The notes under the pieces were generated by a model. The model was not told where the DNA came from. It ran no database searches and was given only the letters and a program-made list of their open reading frames with translations. The position numbers were made by a program, and so were the translations under genes. A stretch of DNA of 6,781 bases from Melioribacter roseus (GTDB lineage: Bacteria > Bacteroidota > Ignavibacteria > Ignavibacteriales > Melioribacteraceae): contig DYHC01000064.1 in the NCBI GenBank assembly GCA_020724325.1, positions 1,851-8,631 on the forward strand, read 5' to 3'. Shown piece after piece: positions 1 to 5,450 of this stretch (position 1 is its first letter; each line of letters starts with the position of its first letter).

Positions 1-1158
1 ACCGCTGTATTTCAATTTGAATCTGCACCAATGCGTGAATACTTAAAAAAGTTAAAACCATCCAGCATAACAGACCTTGCTGCAATGAATGCACTTTACC
101 GTCCCGGGCCAATGGATTTTATAGACGACTTTATTTCACGTAAGCGCGGTATAAAGCAGATCGCTTATTTACATCCTGTGCTTGAAAGTATTTTAAAAGA
201 AACTTATGGAATTATTGTTTATCAAGAACAGGTAATTCAGATTGCAAATAGAGTTGCCGGAATGACTCTTGCAGAGGCAGACCTTCTTAGAAGAGCAATG
301 GGTAAAAAAGATCCCAAAGCGATGCAAAAGCAGAAAGAAAAATTTATTGACGGCGCTGGTAAAAATAATATCGATAAAAAAGTAGCAGCAGAAATTTTTG
401 AAGCTATAGACAAATTTGCTAATTATGGTTTTAACAAATCGCATGCTGTAGCTTATAGTGTTGTAGCTTATCAGACTGCCTACTTAAAAGCTCATTACCT
501 GGAAGAATTTCTTGCTGCTAATCTTACAAATAAATATGATAATACAGAAAAGGTTACAATATTACTGGAAGATTGCAGAAAGCTTGGTGTTAAAGTTCAG
601 CCGCCTGATATAAACCAACCAACTGTTAATTTTAAAGTTGTAAAAGGGGAAATAATTTTTGGAATGGCTGCGATAAAGAATGTTGGTGTTCAGGCAGTTC
701 AAGAGATTCAAACGGTGCACGAAAAACTTGGTAGAGATTTTGAGTCAATTTATGATTTCTGTTCGCATGTGGATACAAGAATTGTAAATAAAAGGGCACT
801 GGAAGGGCTGGTTCTTGCCGGCGCTTTCGATGCTTTCGGAGGCTCCCGGGCACAACACTTTGCTGCCATCGAAGACGCTCTTTCTTTTGGCAGTAAAATT
901 AAATCCGTTAAAGAAGATTATTCCGATAGTTTGTTTGCTTCTTCTGCGGAATCAATCGATTTTCAATTGCCTTCACTTCCCGATATCTCTCCGTGGGATA
1001 ATAAAGAACGACTTGCAAAAGAAAGGCAGGTACTTGGTTTTTATTTAAGCGATCATCCTCTTCGAAAATATGAAACCGAATACAATTCTTTTGCTACTGT
1101 GCATCTGGGCGAACCATCTACATTTCAGTTCGGTGAAATTGTACATGCGGTGTTATAA
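1..1158 (+). CDS. dnaE: DNA polymerase III alpha subunit DnaE, central/3' part (5'-truncated by window, ends at a frameshift)
   Basis: Catalytic subunit of the replicative DNA polymerase. Frame 1 is open from base 1, so the gene starts outside the window; the ATG at 31 is internal. Landmarks in order (residues counted from base 1): AVFQFES at the left edge, NALYRPGPMDF and DDFISRKRG of the palm/fingers region, the YGIIVYQEQV and LLRRAMGKK blocks, GFNKSHAVAYSVVAYQTAYLKAHY, and PPDIN. A helix-hairpin-helix region with LEGLVLAGAFDAFGG follows. At 922-936 (residues 308-312) SDSLF resembles the internal beta-clamp-binding motif (QADMF in E. coli, QxSLF in others). Next comes VLGFYLSDHP, the usual lead into the OB fold. 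The PHP domain and the first catalytic aspartates would be upstream. The frame stops at 1156-1158, just as the OB fold begins, and the rest of DnaE continues in frame 3. Identity is very secure; whether the frame break is real is not. Confidence 0.95.
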   Translation, partial: TAVFQFESAPMREYLKKLKPSSITDLAAMNALYRPGPMDFIDDFISRKRGIKQIAYLHPVLESILKETYGIIVYQEQVIQIANRVAGMTLAEADLLRRAMGKKDPKAMQKQKEKFIDGAGKNNIDKKVAAEIFEAIDKFANYGFNKSHAVAYSVVAYQTAYLKAHYLEEFLAANLTNKYDNTEKVTILLEDCRKLGVKVQPPDINQPTVNFKVVKGEIIFGMAAIKNVGVQAVQEIQTVHEKLGRDFESIYDFCSHVDTRIVNKRALEGLVLAGAFDAFGGSRAQHFAAIEDALSFGSKIKSVKEDYSDSLFASSAESIDFQLPSLPDISPWDNKERLAKERQVLGFYLSDHPLRKYETEYNSFATVHLGEPSTFQFGEIVHAVL

Positions 1159-1625
1159 CGGATGTATCTCCCAAGACAGATAAACAAGGAAGACAGATGG
1201 CTTTTTTTAAGTTAGATGACTTCAGCGGTTCATGCGATTGTTTGATCTTCTCCAAATCATTTGCAGAGTATAGCGAGCTAATTCGACCCGAATCAACAAT
1301 TCTAATCAAAGGTAAACTCGAAAGCAGCGGCGATGCTATTAAACTTCATGTTGATGAAGCTGTTTCTCTCGACCATGCAAAAAATAAATTGACAAAAAGA
1401 ATTGGAATTGTTCTCGATTCTTCTTTACACGATGAGTATGTAGTCAACCTTATTATGATTATAATGCAAGAGAATGAAGGTAAGATTCCTGTTCTAATTA
1501 ATATCAAAGATAACGGCTCATCAAGAGAATTTGCGATTGATTATAAAGTTAGCATTACAGATTCCTTTGTAGAGAGCATTAAAAAATTATTAGGTGACGA
1601 TTCACTAATTTATTTTACAACCTAA
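1146..1625 (+). CDS. dnaE: DnaE C-terminal fragment (OB fold and C-terminal domain) in a shifted frame
   Basis: This is the direct continuation of DnaE, in frame 3. From 1146 it reads CGVITDV, then DKQGRQMAFFKLDDFSG and CLIFSKSF, the typical OB-fold signature of bacterial DnaE. The stretch FTKRI-like (LTKRIGIVLD), a C-terminal domain and a stop at 1623-1625 follow, about 159 residues. In E. coli the OB fold contacts single-stranded template and the C-terminal domain binds the tau subunit. The join with the upstream frame lies around 1141-1150. Frame 1 reads GEIVH and frame 3 resumes at CGVITD, equivalent to one missing base (or four, such as loss of one copy of a TGCG duplication). If the break is real, an ATG at 1197 with AAGGAAG at 1186-1192 could restart translation of a 142-residue piece. 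That SD-like match falls inside conserved coding sequence and may be chance. Confidence 0.9.
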   Translation, partial: CGVITDVSPKTDKQGRQMAFFKLDDFSGSCDCLIFSKSFAEYSELIRPESTILIKGKLESSGDAIKLHVDEAVSLDHAKNKLTKRIGIVLDSSLHDEYVVNLIMIIMQENEGKIPVLINIKDNGSSREFAIDYKVSITDSFVESIKKLLGDDSLIYFTT

Positions 1626-1649
1626 AACCATTTCAAAATAATTCAAACA

Positions 1650-1680
1650 TTTGATTTGTTTTTGCTATTTCTTAAGTTTG
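1650..1680 (+). promoter_or_regulatory. Bacteroidota-type promoter of the SDR/acyl-CoA dehydrogenase/thioredoxin cluster
   Basis: TTTG at 1650-1653 is followed after 19 bases by TAAGTTTG at 1673-1680. This matches both parts of the known Bacteroidota primary-sigma consensus (-33 TTTG and -7 TAnnTTTG) with usual spacing. Transcription should start near 1685-1690, giving a leader of about 20 bases that contains the ribosome binding site AAAGGGG (1695-1701). It sits in the only gap between dnaE and the SDR gene. Confidence 0.7.
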
Positions 1681-1694
1681 TGCCACAATTAACT

Positions 1695-1701
1695 AAAGGG
1701 G
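1695..1701 (+). promoter_or_regulatory. Ribosome binding site of the SDR gene
   Basis: AAAGGGG lies five bases before the ATG at 1707. It decides between that ATG and the overlapping out-of-frame ATG at 1703, which would be too close. Confidence 0.6.
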
Positions 1702-1706
1702 AATGA

Positions 1707-2531
1707 ATGGATCAGAAATGGGCACTAATTTTAGGTGCTTCAAGCGGATTTGGAGGTGCTACGGCAATTGAATTGGCTAAAAATGGATATAACATTTTTG
1801 GAGTTCACCTCGATCGTCAGGCAACCATGCCGCTAGTTCAGCAGGTTATTAAAAAAATTGAGAAGAGCGGTCAAAAAGCCGTCTACTTTAACATAAATGC
1901 AGCAGATCAAATTAAAATAAACGATACTCTCGATGAAATTAAGGAGAGGTTTGCAACAAAAGATCATCCTCAAGTTCATCTTTTAATTCATTCCCTGGCA
2001 TTCGGTACTTTAAAACCGTATGTTTCAAAAAATCCAAATGACTGTATTTCTCCTTCGCAGATGAACATGACTTTAGATGTAATGGCTCATTCGCTGGTTT
2101 ACTGGACTCAGGGATTAATTTTCAGAAATCTATTTGCACATGGCGGTAGAATATTTGCATTAACAAGCGCAGGTTCACACACAGTTATTCCAAATTATGG
2201 CGCTGTATCGGCAGCCAAAGCCGCATTGGAATCCCATATCCGTCAGCTTTCGGTTGAACTTGGTGCCATGAAAATTACTTGCAATTCAATTATGGCTGGC
2301 GTTACTGATACTCCGGCTGGAAATAAAATCCCAATGTTCGATAAAATGATGCAAGCCGCTAAGATGAAAAATCCGCAGAACAGATTAACCACACCGGAAG
2401 ATGTTGCAAAAGCAATCGTACTTTTATGCGATGAAAGGGCAAACTGGATTTCAGGAAATGTTCTGGGTGTTGATGGTGGAGAATATATTGTAAATTTTAT
2501 TGGTGAAAACACAAGCTCTATTATTAAATAA
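1707..2531 (+). CDS. Short-chain dehydrogenase/reductase of the enoyl-ACP reductase (FabI/FabL) type
   Basis: A cytosolic 274-residue Rossmann-fold oxidoreductase, probably reducing a 2-enoyl thioester with NAD(P)H. The cofactor-binding loop is GASSGFG (G10, G14, G16). HSLAFG at 95-100 replaces the NNAG of classical SDRs and resembles HSIAFA/HSIGFA of FabI. The active-site Tyr164 and Lys171 are spaced Y-x6-K, as in FabI and FabL, not the classical YxxxK. Ten residues before the tyrosine is Ser154 (in TSAGS), where E. coli FabI has a second tyrosine and B. subtilis FabL a serine. A VDGG motif closes the fold near 251-254. The ATG at 1707 is supported by an SD five bases upstream. An acyl-CoA dehydrogenase follows after 15 bases, so both likely act on acyl thioesters. 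Cofactor preference and carrier (ACP or CoA) cannot be read from the sequence. A different SDR activity with the Y-x6-K spacing remains possible. Confidence 0.85.
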   Translation: MDQKWALILGASSGFGGATAIELAKNGYNIFGVHLDRQATMPLVQQVIKKIEKSGQKAVYFNINAADQIKINDTLDEIKERFATKDHPQVHLLIHSLAFGTLKPYVSKNPNDCISPSQMNMTLDVMAHSLVYWTQGLIFRNLFAHGGRIFALTSAGSHTVIPNYGAVSAAKAALESHIRQLSVELGAMKITCNSIMAGVTDTPAGNKIPMFDKMMQAAKMKNPQNRLTTPEDVAKAIVLLCDERANWISGNVLGVDGGEYIVNFIGENTSSIIK

Positions 2532-2546
2532 CAATTCAGGTAAAAA

Positions 2547-3686
2547 ATGCAATTAATACTTACTGAAGAACAGAAAATGCTTCGCGAAATGACCCGCGAT
2601 TTTGTTAAAAATGAAATTAAGCCAATTGCTGCCCAAATAGATGATCAGGAAAAAATTCCCGATCAATTAATAAAGAAGTTAGGTGAATTAGGATTTCTTG
2701 GCGTTGTATTTCCTGAAGAATATGGCGGCGGTGGTTTTGGTGAAGTTGGATATTGTCTTATGCAGGAAGAAATCGCCCGCGGTTGTATGTCCACCGCAAC
2801 TTTTATTGGTGCACATCAATCTATTGGTGCCAATACAATTTACATTGGCGGCAGCGAAGAGCAGAAACAAAAATTTTTATCTCCTCTTGCTAAAGGCGAA
2901 AAAATTGGGGCATTCTGTTTAACAGAAGCACAAGCCGGTTCCGACTCATTTAATGTTAAAACCCGCGCTAAACTTGACGGTAACGAGTGGGTGATAAACG
3001 GTGAAAAATTATGGATTACAAATGGCAGCATTGCAGATATTGTTTCTGTCTTTGCCAGAACAGATAAAGGCGTCAGCGCTTTTATTGTGGAAACTATTAG
3101 TCAGGGATTTAATGCCGGTCCGCCTGAAAAGAAAATGGGAATTCGTGGTAGTACTACTAATCCCATTACATTTGATAATGTTAGAATTCCAAAAGATAAT
3201 TTAATTGGAACTGATGGAAGAGGATTCATCTTAGCAATGAAAACACTCGATGCCGGCAGATTAGGGTTAGGCGCTGCTTGTTTAGGTGCATCTAAAGAAT
3301 TACTGGAAATGTCCACTATTTATGCAAAGCAAAGAACTCAATTCGATCAGACTATTTCTCATTTTCAAGCAATCCAATTTATGCTGGCAGAAATGGCGGC
3401 GCTAATTTTTGCGATGGAATCTATCGTTTATAGAACAGCTGCTGAATATGATCTTAAGAAAGATGTTTCCAGGCAGTCGGCTATTGTAAAATTATTCTGC
3501 TCGGAATCACTCGATAAAATTGCCGATTATGCTGTACAGATTCATGGCGGTATGGGCTATTCAAGAGAATTACCGGTAGAAAGATTTTATAGAGATTCAA
3601 GAATCAATAAGATTTTTGAAGGAACAAACGAAATTCAAAAAGGAATTATTGCTAGAGAAGTATTAAAGAAAAACGGTGTTGTTTAA
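2547..3686 (+). CDS. Acyl-CoA dehydrogenase (short/medium-chain type)
   Basis: FAD-dependent enzyme that introduces the 2,3 double bond into acyl-CoA and passes electrons to electron-transfer flavoprotein. At 379 residues it has the normal family length. The N-terminal helical domain starts with LTEEQKMLREMTRDFV and contains FPEEYGGGGFG. Family signature 1 is at 121-133 (GAFCLTEAQAGSD) and signature 2 at 331-352 (starting QIHGGMGYSREL). Glu358 in IFEGTNEIQ occupies the place of the catalytic base (Glu376 of human MCAD), so the enzyme should be active. It lies 15 bases after the SDR, with only a weak CAGG near 2537-2540 as ribosome binding site and no separate promoter, so it is very likely co-transcribed. 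The exact chain length or branched-chain preference is not evident. Butyryl-CoA-dehydrogenase-like use is plausible, but no EtfAB genes are in the window. Confidence 0.95.
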   Translation: MQLILTEEQKMLREMTRDFVKNEIKPIAAQIDDQEKIPDQLIKKLGELGFLGVVFPEEYGGGGFGEVGYCLMQEEIARGCMSTATFIGAHQSIGANTIYIGGSEEQKQKFLSPLAKGEKIGAFCLTEAQAGSDSFNVKTRAKLDGNEWVINGEKLWITNGSIADIVSVFARTDKGVSAFIVETISQGFNAGPPEKKMGIRGSTTNPITFDNVRIPKDNLIGTDGRGFILAMKTLDAGRLGLGAACLGASKELLEMSTIYAKQRTQFDQTISHFQAIQFMLAEMAALIFAMESIVYRTAAEYDLKKDVSRQSAIVKLFCSESLDKIADYAVQIHGGMGYSRELPVERFYRDSRINKIFEGTNEIQKGIIAREVLKKNGVV

Positions 3687-3698
3687 TCTATTTTATTC

Positions 3699-3704
3699 GG
3701 AGGG
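3699..3704 (+). promoter_or_regulatory. Strong ribosome binding site of trxA
   Basis: GGAGGG is placed eight bases before the ATG at 3713, the strongest Shine-Dalgarno match in the window. It suggests thioredoxin is translated at a higher level than the upstream genes of the cluster. Confidence 0.7.
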
Positions 3705-3712
3705 AAATTATA

Positions 3713-4033
3713 ATGAAACCTTTTACTTTTACTGATGAAAACTTTGATAATGAAGCGCTTAAATCCGATCTTCCTGTAATAGTAGATTTTTGGGCTGCCT
3801 GGTGCGGTCCGTGCAGGATGATTGCCCCTATTATTGAAGATATGGCAGATGAATACAATGGTAAAGCTAAAATTGGAAAACTTGATGTTGATGAAAATCA
3901 GCAGACCGCAATTAAATATGGTGTTAGAAGCATTCCAACAGTGTTGTTTTTCAAAGGTGGAGAAATTAAAGATACAATTATTGGCGCTGTTCCAAAACAA
4001 GTGTTTGTAGAGAAATTAACAAAATTAATCTAA
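3713..4033 (+). CDS. trxA: Thioredoxin
   Basis: Small cytosolic dithiol-disulfide oxidoreductase that keeps protein thiols reduced and is recharged by thioredoxin reductase. At 106 residues it is a full-length single-domain thioredoxin without a signal peptide. The active site is W30-C31-G32-P33-C34 in FWAAWCGPC. The buried Asp25 and the cis-proline Pro75 (SIPT) are both present, as is the C-terminal FFKGGEI/GAVPK region. It follows the acyl-CoA dehydrogenase by 26 bases in the same direction and could be the last gene of the transcript from 1650-1680. No own promoter is obvious in the gap. A perfect hairpin covers its stop codon. Confidence 0.97.
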   Translation: MKPFTFTDENFDNEALKSDLPVIVDFWAAWCGPCRMIAPIIEDMADEYNGKAKIGKLDVDENQQTAIKYGVRSIPTVLFFKGGEIKDTIIGAVPKQVFVEKLTKLI

Positions 4034-4045
4034 ACACTTTAGATT
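4027..4045 (+). terminator. Perfect 8-bp hairpin over the trxA stop codon (weak terminator or translational element)
   Basis: AATCTAAA (4027-4034) and TTTAGATT (4038-4045) are perfect complements around a 3-base CAC loop. The left arm contains the trxA stop TAA (4031-4033). The stem is AT-rich and followed only by TTCTTCC-like sequence, not a long T run, so termination would be weak. It also ends seven bases before the propeller ATG at 4052 and fills the place of its ribosome binding site. Confidence 0.5.
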
Positions 4046-4051
4046 TCTTCC

Positions 4052-5044
4052 ATGCCGTTTAGTTTACTATTTATAAATCTGCTATTGATTTTTTGCAATT
4101 GTGGAATTTTGTTTGCACAGAATAATGAATGGATTCATTTCGATTCTTCAAACAGCCGTTTACCTACTAACACAATCCGTTCTGTTACTCAAGACCCGCA
4201 TGGTAATTACTGGATTGCTACTTGGGATGCAGGTCTGGTAAAATTCGATGGTATCAACTGGACTATATTTAACAAGGATAATTCCCCCTTACCGCATAAT
4301 TGTGTTTATAGTATTGCTTTCAACAATAACTATGTTCTAATTGGCACAATGGGCGGCGGACTTGCAATCTTTGATGGTAAATCCAACTGGAAAATCTATA
4401 ATGAAAAAAATTCGAGCATACCGCAAGATTGGATCTACTCGGTTGCTGTTGATAAAAAGTCGCGGATTTGGATCGGCACTTTTTCAGAAGGTATTGGCAT
4501 TCTTGAAAATGATAATTGGGTTAATTACAATAAAACCAATTCTATTCTAACTGATAATAAAGTAACCTATATTTTAATTGATCAGTACGATAATAAATTT
4601 TTTGCAACACAAGGTGAACTGGCATTCATTATTAATAATGAATGGAAATCCGAAAAGGATTTTAATGCCGATTCTCTTAATCACGTTGCTTACTGGATTT
4701 CTGAAACTTATGATCAAAAAAAAATAATAAGCTATAAATACAAAGGAATAGTTTTATTTGACGGTAGAAGTTTTATAGAATTGAAAAGACCAAGTTCCAA
4801 TAACAGAATTGAGGGGTTTTATTCTGCTGTTGAAGATAAAAAGAAAAGAATTTGGGCTGGTAGTTTTGGACAGGGAATAGTTATTTATGATAATAATAAT
4901 TGTGAGATTTGGGATAAAACAAATTCATCTATAAAAGACAATTTCATTTTCAACATCTTTATCGATTCAAAAAACAATAAGTGGATCTCAACCTATTTCG
5001 GAGGTATATCAATTTATAATGAAGAAGGCGTAGTCTTAAAGTAA
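4052..5044 (+). CDS. Exported stand-alone Reg_prop-type seven-bladed beta-propeller
   Basis: A 330-residue protein that should leave the cytoplasm. A hydrophobic segment at 3-21 ends in LFA, with likely signal peptidase I cleavage between Ala22 and Gln23. The mature part is made of seven repeats with a blade-start aromatic at W27, W70, W113, W156, W198 and F241 and a degenerate position C284, a period of 43 (once 42). Each repeat follows the plan W..(F/Y)N..NS.(L/I)P....S(V/I).D..GN.WI(G/A)T...G(L/I)..(F/Y)D, the Reg_prop unit known from periplasmic sensors of hybrid two-component systems. Those sensors usually carry two propellers, a Y_Y_Y domain and a kinase; none is fused here, and no sorting domain is visible. 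Repeats 1-4 are regular and 5-6 diverged. The start lacks an SD, and an in-frame TAG at 4040 rules out an upstream extension. The signal peptide has no basic residue before its core, which is unusual. Ligand and role are unknown. Confidence 0.85.
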   Translation: MPFSLLFINLLLIFCNCGILFAQNNEWIHFDSSNSRLPTNTIRSVTQDPHGNYWIATWDAGLVKFDGINWTIFNKDNSPLPHNCVYSIAFNNNYVLIGTMGGGLAIFDGKSNWKIYNEKNSSIPQDWIYSVAVDKKSRIWIGTFSEGIGILENDNWVNYNKTNSILTDNKVTYILIDQYDNKFFATQGELAFIINNEWKSEKDFNADSLNHVAYWISETYDQKKIISYKYKGIVLFDGRSFIELKRPSSNNRIEGFYSAVEDKKKRIWAGSFGQGIVIYDNNNCEIWDKTNSSIKDNFIFNIFIDSKNNKWISTYFGGISIYNEEGVVLK

Positions 5045-5073
5045 ATAATTGTAGACCTCTAAAATATTTTCTT

Positions 5074-5199
5074 TGTTATTTCGAATCCCGATTCATTGGG
5101 AGAGTAGAACCTAAACCTTGAAGGTCGAGAGCTTAGTTTTAATTCCTCAGGACCTTCAAGGTTGTAGTTTCTCAGTCGCTCCGCTCCTTCGAAATAACA
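5074..5199. repeat. Nested palindromic intergenic repeat (REP/MITE-like)
   Basis: A 126-base element bounded by a perfect 12-bp inverted repeat: TGTTATTTCGAA (5074-5085) and TTCGAAATAACA (5188-5199). Inside it a second perfect inverted repeat of 13 bp pairs AACCTTGAAGGTC (5114-5126) with GACCTTCAAGGTT (5151-5163). A third small hairpin uses TCCC/GGGA (5086-5089 and 5098-5101). The right arm contains GTCGCTCCGCTCC before the TTCGAAATAACA end. It resembles the (T)GTCATTTCGA-type palindromes scattered through Bacteroidota and Ignavibacteria genomes (from memory, not searched). No ORF is present. Transcribed, it would form a long cruciform-like RNA and may act as a terminator after the propeller gene. 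Copy number cannot be judged here. Confidence 0.75.
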
Positions 5200-5206
5200 G
5201 ATGGTA

Positions 5207-5260
5207 TTGTCATTTCGAGTTACTGAAAAAAGCATTGCTTTTATTTATAAAAAGAATGAC
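5207..5260. repeat. Second, degenerate GTCATTTCGAG-type palindrome
   Basis: TTGTCATTTCGAG begins at 5207 and resembles the left end of the element at 5074 (TTGTTATTTCGAA) in the same direction. The complement of its first part, AATGAC, is at 5255-5260, giving a 6-bp terminal inverted repeat with GTCATT (5209-5214). Between them AAAAGC/GCTTTT (5228-5233, 5237-5242) forms a 6-bp hairpin with a 3-base loop. It may be an eroded relative of the larger repeat or half of one interrupted by the IS element. Confidence 0.4.
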
Positions 5261-5285
5261 CTTGAATAAGTAAGCTAACAGCAGT

Positions 5286-5316
5286 TTGACAGTTGCTCGA
5301 CTGATGTTTCCATACT
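5286..5316 (+). promoter_or_regulatory. Possible sigma-70-like promoter for the leader RNA
   Basis: TTGACA (5286-5291) is a perfect -35 hexamer. CATACT at 5311-5316 matches the -10 consensus in four of six bases at a long spacing of 19. Transcription would start near 5323, just before the main 5335-5416 stem, which suits a bridge RNA start. It does not match the Bacteroidota consensus that the host seems to use, so confidence is low. Confidence 0.25.
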
Positions 5317-5421
5317 CGTTTTTTGAGTTTTGTTCCAAAGGTTGTCATTTATTAATTGGTGCAATATGTTTTTCTTTAGCCCGCTTAGTAGCGTATTAGC
5401 TGTTATAACCTTTGGGCTTGT

Positions 5422-5429
5422 TAGCTTTG
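5422..5429 (+). promoter_or_regulatory. Possible -7 element (TAnnTTTG) before the transposase gene
   Basis: TAGCTTTG matches the Bacteroidota -7 consensus exactly and would start a short leader of about 22 bases for the transposase. No TTTG -33 element is present at 19-21 bases upstream, so it is only half a promoter. It overlaps the GTTAGCTT arm of the leader structure. Confidence 0.25.
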
Positions 5430-5445
5430 TATTTTAACACAATCT

Positions 5446-5450
5446 AAAGG
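5446..5450 (+). promoter_or_regulatory. Ribosome binding site of the transposase, within a repeat able to pair upstream
   Basis: AAAGG lies eight bases before the ATG at 5459. It is part of AAAGGTT (5446-5452), a direct copy of 5337-5343, and so is complementary to AACCTTT at 5407-5413. Confidence 0.5.

Noticed and set aside
193..444. Reverse-strand open frames over dnaE, the SDR, acyl-CoA dehydrogenase and transposase
   Set aside because: They lie entirely antisense to well-conserved genes, show no recognisable domains and have no supporting SD; they are shadows.
1140..1160. Programmed ribosomal frameshift in dnaE
   Set aside because: No slippery heptamer, no SD-like stimulator or hairpin at the join; mutation or sequence error fits better.
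4034..4052. Readthrough fusion of thioredoxin with the propeller, which share a frame
   Set aside because: Two in-frame stops (TAA 4031, TAG 4040) separate them, and the propeller begins with its own signal peptide.
4085..4105. Lipoprotein signal (cysteines at residues 15 and 17 of the propeller protein)
   Set aside because: The residues before the cysteines are Phe and Asn, which do not fit a lipobox; LFA-Q further on is a better signal peptidase I site.
5061..5070. AAAATATTTT palindrome after the propeller gene
   Set aside because: A 10-base AT-only palindrome is expected by chance in such AT-rich DNA and has no loop or T tract for a terminator.
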